Positions 1 through 9,000 of a DNA stretch of 64,000 nt are shown one piece after another. Location of the stretch: positions 8,279,001 to 8,343,000 of the forward strand of contig NC_086185.1 of NCBI RefSeq assembly GCF_023053635.1. The letters run 5' to 3'. The notes below the pieces were generated by a model that saw nothing but the letters and a program-made list of their open reading frames with translations, was not told the origin of the DNA and did no database searches. The stretch's first letter is position 1. Each line of letters begins with the position of its first letter. The DNA is from Elgaria multicarinata webbii (taxonomy: Eukaryota > Chordata > Lepidosauria > Squamata > Anguidae). The position numbers were made by a program, and so were the translations under genes.

Positions 1-72
1 AGCCGGGCATTCCAAGTTTTCAAATTGGCTCCCCGGGGTTTCCTGGACAGAGGGGACTTGTAGGAGATCCAG
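1..72 (+). CDS. COL4A6: COL4A6 collagenous exon (start cut by window edge)
   Basis: The frame beginning at base 3 reads [23 protein letters not shown], then a lone G before a GTAAAT donor. One break in the Gly-X-Y pattern (PSFQI) is of the kind normal for type IV collagen. The upstream boundary is not visible. Confidence 0.85.
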
Positions 73-3000
73 GTAAATCAGAGCGGTGGTCAAGAGAGAA
101 TGCGCTTATAGAGTAATGTCCAGAGCCAAAAAAAAAAAAAAAATGGAAAGAGGAGAATTTAGAGTGTAGAGAGTGTATGGAGACTGAAAAGTTGATTATA
201 CAAAGGGAAGACAAAGGAGGAAAGATAGTTAGTAAGGGTATAATGAGGGCTCCATAGAAGATATTGCTGGGAATGTGAAAGCAGCAAGAATATACCAAAA
301 TGACAGGGGACCAAGATATGGAAGGACAGTTGAGTAGTCAAGAGTGGGAAAAGGTATAGAATCAACGTATATTAAAGACTATGTCAGTAAGAATAAAGGA
401 AAACTATTATAAATTGATATGGAGGTGGTATTTAACACCAGTAAGATTACATCAAATGGATAAAAAGTATTCTGCAAGATGTTGGAGAGGGTGTCAGGAA
501 AAAGGCACGTACTTCCATATGTGGTGGACTTGTGAAGCTATTCAGAAGTTTTGGCCAATGGTGTTTAAAGAGACAAATGAAATAATGAGATGGAAGGTAA
601 AGATTAGGGCTGTGCACGGACCCCCTGCAAATTGCGGATCGGGCCCGCTCTGCCCCGCCTTAATCCACCTAGGGTCCACTTTGCTCCGCCGCGGAGCTCC
701 GGCTCCGAATCGGAGCTCCGCAGCCGGGGGGGACAGCACCAGGTAAGGCCCCCTCCTTCCTCCCCCTTACCTGCTTCCATCCTGGCTTGCCGCCAGCTTC
801 ACTAGAGCCCGCAGCTCAACCAGGAACTATAGGCCCCGCTTGCGGCCTACACTTCCGGGTTGAGCCATGGGCTCTAGTGAAGCCGACGACAGGCCGCAAT
901 GGATGCAGGTAAGAGCCCCCTCCCCCTTGCCCCCTTACCTGGCTCTGCCGCTGTCGCTGCACGGGCGGCGGCGGCGGAAGGGCCAAGTAAACCCCCCCTT
1001 ACCTTTTTTGTGGAGCTCCGAATTGAGGCGAAGGATCCGCCTTCACCTTGATCCGTTCCGTGACGCTCCACTGCTCCCCCGATCCTCTTCGCTTCCACCT
1101 TAAGGGGAGGCGAAGCACCCCAAACCGCTTCTGTTTCTCCGGTCCGAGGAGAAGCGGAGCACAGCCCTAGTAAAGGATAGCTTTGTTATCAATATATGAA
1201 GGGGTTAAACGTACGCAAAATAGTAAAGAACTAATAACTAATTTACTAACAACAACCAGATTAATAATTGCCAGGAATTGGAAGGAACAAAGGGATTATC
1301 AAATAGAAGAATGGTATAAAGAAGTCTGGGATATAGCTATTAATGACAAGCTCACGAGTAGTATTAAAGTTAAGAGAGGAGTGATGAAGCGAAATGATTT
1401 TGAAGACCGATGGAGGCCATTTGTCAAATTTGTATTAGGAAAAGGGAAAGGGAGTAAACCGTCGCAGGATACGTTACAATTTTGGAAAGGAGAATAAGGG
1501 TCCCGGGAGGTGGGGTGCACGAGATATTATATTATTTTATTAAGTTTTTAAATTTTTATTATTGTGGGATATTGAATTGAAGTAATGTGATTATTGTATG
1601 TGTTTAAAAAATTAATAATAATAATATTAAAGAGTAATGTCCAGAGCTGGTGTAGGGGAAACGTCAGGGAGGCTGGCCTACGGATTGAGAAGCCCCTTGT
1701 TCAAATCTCGCTTCTGCCGTGAATGCACTAGGTGGCCCCAAATGGCCGTAGGTAGGGGTGTACTCCCACTGACCTACCTTATACGGTTGTTGTGCAAGGA
1801 TTAGGAAAACTGAATGAATACGAAGGACTGCAAACACTCAACAGCAATATAGAAATGCTGTCTTATGTAAAAGTATCATTAGTATTAATATCATGCCTGA
1901 TACTGTATCTGGGACTGGAAAGGTTTGCCCCTTAGATCAAGCTGGAAGGCAATTAATAGAGGTGGGGAGAATGGTGTGATGTCTGAATTGAGCCTTACAG
2001 CTTCTGTCTACATAGGGGGGAAAACCACAGCCCTACCAGGGCTTTCGTCCTCTGCAGTCTTTCCATGTTCACGATGTGCGCCTTTACACGTGATCACATG
2101 ATTTTGAATTGAAAACTTCCCTTCTCAGCAAGGCTCCATTGTGTTCAATGAAACATCACCATCTAGTGGCAGAATTATAGCACAACACCAACTTTATACA
2201 CTGGGGCGATCGCATGATATCCCAACGATAACTTTTAATACCATATTATTTCTGATCTTTTTAAAAGTGAGATTACCAGGGGATAACATGGGAGATGTCC
2301 TGGACATTAATGATGTTGTGTAATGGACCCGCAAACTTCTGTAGAATGCATTGTGGGAATCTAACCTGGAAGTTACCAGAGCATAGGCTACTAAGGCCAG
2401 TTTAGCTGGGCCACCAGTTGAAACAGATAGAAGGTGCTCTGTGCCACCTGAGTTTCCATGGATAAAAATTACTCCAAGAGAACCCCAAGCTATGAGTAAA
2501 TCAAGCAGTGAATAAGACCATTAAGTCCAGAGTCTAAAATTATTGAACTGCAACATGGTTTAGAGTTTCCCACTCCCCGCTAAAGTTTTTCCCCCTACTT
2601 CTGCATGCTGCTATTTACCCCTTATTTCTCAGCAAGCCCCATTTTGGCTACGTTATCATCACAGTGTAGCACCTGAGTTCACTCTTACAATAAGTGAGTG
2701 AAGAGCTGAGGTAAACTTCCTTCCAGCTGGGCCACTTCTGAACGAGCAGAGAACCAGCCAGTGATTGTTTCTTCCTGTCATATTAGGACGTCCTGGAGCT
2801 CTTGGCCTGCCCGGTTTCCAAGGCCCTCCTGGCATCTCTCTTCCATCTAGGATTCCTGGGAGACCAGGCGACGCTGGATGGCCTGGAGAAAATGGTAGAC
2901 CAGGTATGGAATTGGGGGCTTTGCTGGTGGGCTTTCACAGTAACGCTGAAAAGAGTCTCATTAATGGGGTGCCACAAAGCCTTTAAGGAGGAATCGGCCT

Positions 3001-6000
3001 GGAAGGATTTCTAGCTACAATTGAGGAATAGAGCCAGGGCCGGTGCCAGACTATTTTGCGCCCTAGGCAAGTGAGCTGCTTTCACCCACCCACCACCCAC
3101 TCCAGCGTACCTGGATGCGGGGTGCCATCTCGCCCGCCCAGCCGAAGTGAAGCCAGGATTCTGGGGTGGGAGGACGGGGGCGGCTTTGGAACAGCGCGCC
3201 CAGCTGGAAGCCACTCTGGGAGAGTGACTTCTGGGCGCGCCGTTCTGAAGCTGCCTGCCTGCCGCCTGCCTGCCCCCCCCCCAGTGTTCTGGCTTCACTT
3301 CGGCTGGGCGCCCACCCAGCTGAAGCGAAGCCAGGATGCTGGGGGGTGGGCGTGGCCAGCGGGCAGACGGCTTCAGAACAGCGCGCCCAGCTGGAAGCTG
3401 CTCTGGGAGAGCAACTTCCGGGCGCGTCGTTCCAAAGCTGCCCGCCCCCCTACCCCAGCGTTCTGGCTTCGCTTCGGCGCCCACCCAGCCAAAACGAAGC
3501 CAGGAAGCCAAGCACAGAGTCTCCTGCTTCTGAGCTGTCTTTGCTTGCTCCCGTTTGACCTAGGACTCCAAGGACCCCGCGGGCCACCAGGACCACCAGG
3601 CCCGGCCTCCAATCAAGGTGATACAGGCGCTCCCGGCTTCCCTGGTTCTCCTGGTTTGCGAGGCCTCAAAGGGGACGAAGGCATTCCTGGGCTAAGTGGA
3701 ATCCCAGGTGCATCTGGATTCAAAGGTAGGGCCTTCTGTTCATTTTAATTTTCCTTTTAAGCTACCGAAGGTGGAATACAACGCGCTCTCCTTCTAACAA
3801 CCGATACTCTCAAATTAGAGGTGATGTGTACAAAAATCAGGGGTGGGCAATGTCCAAGGGTTTGGGGCCCAATTCCCCACCACCACCAAAAACCCCAGGG
3901 GGACTCCCCTCCCCTTGGCGGAAATCCCTGCCCCACCAACTTGCTGGCAGATTTCAGCAACGTGGCCGTAGTGGCAAAAAGGCTGCACATTCCGTTTAAT
4001 GCAAGGCGTGCTGAGAGCGTGCATCGTGTTTTGAATAGAAAAACATGGCTTTTTGCCCCCGCCGAAGCTATTTGGAGCGATGGTGGCAATTTTGGGTTGG
4101 AGGAGGCTGCGAAAAAGGACACACACACACCCTAAATGCAGCCCAGGCGTTGCCCATACCTGTCCTGAGTAGAAAAAGGAGTCGTCTTCTGTGTGTTCCT
4201 GTTGAGCTACGTAAAAGTAAAGAGTTTTAAGGGTTGGTGGATCTAGTCCTGTGTCTTTCACTCAGTGGGAAGTTCTGCTACGCAATTCAATAGAAACTTC
4301 AGTCAAAACTCTAAAGGAGCTCTCCAAGGTGCTGAGCCCAAGTGCATCCTATTCTTCCAGCTCTCGCTTTTGATTTGAGTGCTAATTGGACAGTAGTATT
4401 TTATCATGGGCTGAAATGGATGGATGGATTTATTAACCACCTTTCTATACTGCTGGTGCCTTTAAGTATCAAATTGGAAACCCTCCCTGTCTCTTTGCAA
4501 AATAAGGACACACCTCTTAGGCTATTTGGGAAAGTACGTCCCCATTGCCTATTCGAGTGAGTGTATTCCTGTACCCTGATGAGATTGTTTGTGAGTAACT
4601 TGCTCTGGACAGTTTCTGTGGGAAGGGAGGGGTTTGGGAGAGGCAGGTTATTTGGGTGGCTGCTGGGAGATTGCTTCACGCTTCCCTGTCAGAAAGAACA
4701 CCTTTAAGAACTTTGAAAGTAAGAACTGGTACCTGGTGCTTTTTCTTTTGTTCTGTGTCTTTTTGGATGCATAGAATCATAGAGTTGGAAGGGGCCTCTA
4801 AGGCCATTGAGTCCAACCCCTGCTCAATACAGGAATCCACCTTAAAGCATTCCTGACGGCTGTCCGGCTGCCTCTTGAAGGCCTCTAGTGTGGGAGAGCC
4901 CACCACCTCTCTAGGTCATTGGTTCCATTGTCGTACTGCTCTAACAGTCAGGAAGTTTTTCCTGACGTCCAGCTGGAATCTGGCTTCTTGTAACTTGAGC
5001 CCGTTATTCCGTGTCCTGCATTTTGGAAGGATCAAGAAGAGATCCAGGCCCTCCTCTGTGTGACAACCTGTAAGACCAAGGGCAAATAATATGCCTTATT
5101 ATTAATCTTTGCAGGCCTTTTTTGGCTGAAGATTCGGGTAAAAATGCTCTAACTACATTAATAATTTTTTTTTTTAATCTCTATCTCTTCTCAGGCTCCA
5201 GAGGTGATCCAGGCGTCATGGGGATGCCAGGTAAAGATGGTCCCTTGGGCGATCCAGGTTTCCCTGGCCCAAAAGGTGAAGCAGGCCATCGAGGTAAGGA
5301 AGTCATGGGAGATGTATTAAACTTTGGGACTTGGCCAATAAGTGGAAAAAGACAGGATGTTGTATATTAACTATTAAACTGCCTATTATACCATGAGCCT
5401 AGCATTTGATTTCTGTTGTGTATTTTTTAAAGAGACCTGTGTTGAGCTTTTTTATTTTGTTTAGCGTTGCTTTCTGTTGGTGGGTCAAGTGGGACCAGCA
5501 ACAAAATGTTGCAGTGTGTGGTGCTCCTGGTCAGGGTTCCAGCCAGGTTCTTTTCAGGATGCTCCATGCCATTTGCCCTCCTGATGCAGAAATCTATATA
5601 TGCTTGATTTCTGCCTCATTTACCTTAAAAGAAACTTCTTTATTTACTATTTGCGGCTTCCCAAAATTGATATAAACTTACCCGTTTCAGTTGTCATTTC
5701 CTGTAGCAATAATCTGAATTTAACTGCTGTTATTTCCATGAGAATTTCTCCAAAATTTTCTTCTCCGTTGATTTCCTTTTCGAAAGCCATTTCTTTCCTA
5801 TCAAATTGATTGAGGATGGTCGAGGGGAGGGAATGTGGAAGAGCTTTTCAGGGCAGCACTGCTTGCCATGGCCTGGGGGAATTTCTGACCTCTACTTGTC
5901 AATATCCTGCCATCTTTCTGGTCATTCTCTGTCTGTTACATGCAGGTTTCCCTGGGCTGCAAGGGATTCCAGGCCTGACGCAGATACCTGAAGAAATTCG

Positions 6001-9000
6001 GGTTCCCCCCGGCTTACCCGGATTGCCTGGCATTGATGGCAACCGTGGTTTGAATGGAGATCCCGGGCTCCGGGGGCTAGATGGACGACAAGGTAAACCC
6101 TAGCTCCTTGCGTGAACAGCTTCAAACATGGAGGAATGGAAGCCTGGAACTCTGTATTTAGAGGCAGCTCTGCAAAGGATTCTTGCATTCATGGCTGTGA
6201 GCCATAACAGAACCTCCAGTGTCTGCAGCAGTTGGCCTGGTTTGTTGGAATACTAGTGTGTCAGGTGAAACAGTAGGGAACATCTGTGGCCTTTGCACCA
6301 CAGGCTCAAGGTTTTATAGGATCCATGGACTCACTCCCTCGGTTAGTCTAGCTTCTCACTGTCACTATTGCTCCTCATCCTTTTTCTCATCATTACTGCC
6401 ACTTACTTGCTTGCTTGACCGGCAGTCAGTGAGCAGATAGGATGAGGCATCTACTTCTTCTCTTCCTCACCACCACCTTGGTCTGGGCCAGAGCAAGAAG
6501 CAGGCAAATAAGCAAGCATAGAGGAGATGCAAATCCAGGGGACTCCTCAGTAGGTGCCCCAACCGTGCCGAACTTTGGCGCCAGCTCTGGGCCTTCATTC
6601 TCTACTTCTGGTTTTTCTGAAAGCCCTATGAGGAGAGACTGAAAGAACTGGGCCTGTTTAGCCTGGAGAAGAGAAGATTGAGGGGAGATATGATAGCACT
6701 CTTCAAATGCTTGAAAGGTTGTCACACAGAGGAGGGCCAGGATCTCTTCTCGATCCTCCCAGAGTGCAGGACACGGAATAATGGTCTCAAGTTACAGGAA
6801 GCCAGATTCCGGCTGGACATCAGGAAAAACTTCCTGACTGTTGGAGCAGTACGACAAAGGAATCAGTTACCTAGGGAGGTTGTGGGCTCTCCCACACTAG
6901 AGGCCTTCAAGAGGCAGCTGGACAACCATCTGTCAGGGATGCTTTAGGGTGGATTCCTGAATTGAGCAGGGGGTTGGACTCGATGGCCTTATAGGCCTCT
7001 TCCAACTCTACGATTCGATGATCTGGTTGGTCACTGTGGGAAATGAGATTCTGGAATAGATGGATTCTTGGTGTGGCCGAGCAGGGCTTTTCTTGCATTC
7101 TTAAAATATGTAGGTATTTGTATGCTATGGCCCTGTAGACCAAAATAAACTGATTGATTGGAGTCATTTTATTTACAGGCCCCAAAGGGGTAGCTGGGAG
7201 ACCTGGCCAAATGGGAACCAATGGTTTTCCAGGCTCACCCGGTCTGGTAGGCGATCCAGGGACTCCAGGTTATCCGGGACCACTGGGATTTGAAGGTAAT
7301 CTTTTGCTTCTTCATAAATATTTTTTAAATAAAGGGGCCGTTCTCATTTAACATTTTGCATTACAGAACACCATCCGATTGACAGTATTGATGTTAGTCC
7401 AGGTCAGCTGATTTCACAGGGTGGGGCGTCAAAACTCAATGCCTCCCACTGGATCTCTCCTTGCTAGCTGCCATTTTTCTTTCCCCAAAGCCTGCAATGG
7501 CACAGTGTTGCTCCCAGAGACTTCTGGGAAAGGCAAATGCCACTTCTGCCAGGAGGGGCCTACAGGTGGCAGTGGCGAGAAAATTGGTGCTTTTCCTTTT
7601 GGCATCCATTTTATTTCCCATACCTCTCAGCGCTCAGATTTGAGCCAAATGGTTTCCCTTGAGAACGAACGTCCTCCACACCAGCCTCAGTGTCGTTGGT
7701 GACATCGCCATTCCGGCAAAGATCCAGCCTATTTTTCTCTTCCTTCCCAGGAACATCCGGGAAGCCGGGGCCTGCCGGTTTGCCTGGGATGCCAGGCCGC
7801 AGCGTCGGTGTCGGCTATACCTTGGTGAAGCACAGCCAGTCGGAACAGATTCCACCCTGCCCTGAAAGGATGAACAAACTCTGGGAAGGCTACAGTCTGT
7901 TGTATGTGGAGGGCCAGGAGAAGGCGCACAATCAAGACCTTGGTAAGCGGACAGATGCCGCCATGCTCTTGCTGGCTTGGGTGTGGAGGATGAAGGCAAA
8001 GGGGCGGGGGGGGAGGAGGACCTCAGTGTGAGAAAGCGAGGGTTCATCTCTGAACCCCTTTCAGCCAGAGGACCAGATTCCATTTGGGAGAAGTTCTCAG
8101 GGGCCACAATTCCGTGGTAGGAGGGACTAAGAGCAAAATGAGCAGGGCAAAAAAGACCAGCATATTTTCGCTGAACGCTCTTAGACCCTAAACGAGGTCT
8201 TAGGAGAGGCATTTCCATTTTTTGAGATGGGGGAAAAAACTGAAAAGCTGGGAAATCACAAAATGATCGGTGCTTTGGAGAAACGGGATGGGGTTGAGGG
8301 ACATGGCCGTGGCCTTCTGGGTAATGCCTGAGGACTGGATGTGCCCGCCGGAGGAGATGCATCAACTTGACAGTCTTTTAGAATTTAAAAAAAGCAATAA
8401 AGACTGATCTATTCCTGCAGGCCTATCCAGTGAAATTTTAGAATGTTTTCAGGATGTTTTAATCATGTATGGTATGTTTTAATTCGTTTTAATGTGTATT
8501 TTATATCATGTTTTTATGCTGTTTGTTTTACACTTTGAATTGTTTTAGTTTTTGTGAACCGCCCAGGGAGCTTCGGCTATTGGGCGGTATAAAAATGCAA
8601 ATAATAATAATAATCTCTCCTTAGCCACCGTGGTTCAGCCTTTTGAGCTAAACAGTACGGCTTAGCGTGTCGCGTGAACCGTTCCTGACCATGGTGGCTC
8701 CGTCACCACGGTTTAAACACGCTCGCGGCCCCTTGGCTGCAGGAGGGGTCACGGCCTACCCACGGCTCAGCGTCTCTTCTTTCTTTTCCCTTTTCCGTCT
8801 CTTGTAAGGCTTTGCCGGTTCCTGCCTGCCTCGCTTCAGCACGATGCCTTTTATTTATTGCAACATCAACGAGGTGTGCTACTACGCCAGCCGCAACGAT
8901 AAATCGTACTGGCTCTCCACCACTGCTCCCATCCCCATGATGCCGGTCAGCAGCTACGAGATCCCGCAGTACATCAGCCGCTGCTCAGTGTGTGAAGCGC

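Noticed and set aside
381-1497. Open frames that looked like a host gene around 381-600 and 1183-1497
   Set aside because: They match L1 ORF2 C-terminal sequence, share one 17-bp target duplication and are separated by a MITE, so they are retroelement remnants.
3011-3748. Long open frames on both strands through the GC-rich stretch before the COL4A6 exon at 3564
   Set aside because: They come from a repeated palindromic, stop-poor GC-rich sequence. Only the part from 3564 has collagen sense and splice sites.
7634-8365. A 243-codon open frame on the minus strand across a COL4A6 NC1 exon and intron
   Set aside because: It overlaps a certain exon on the other strand, lacks any family resemblance and is explained by GC-rich composition.
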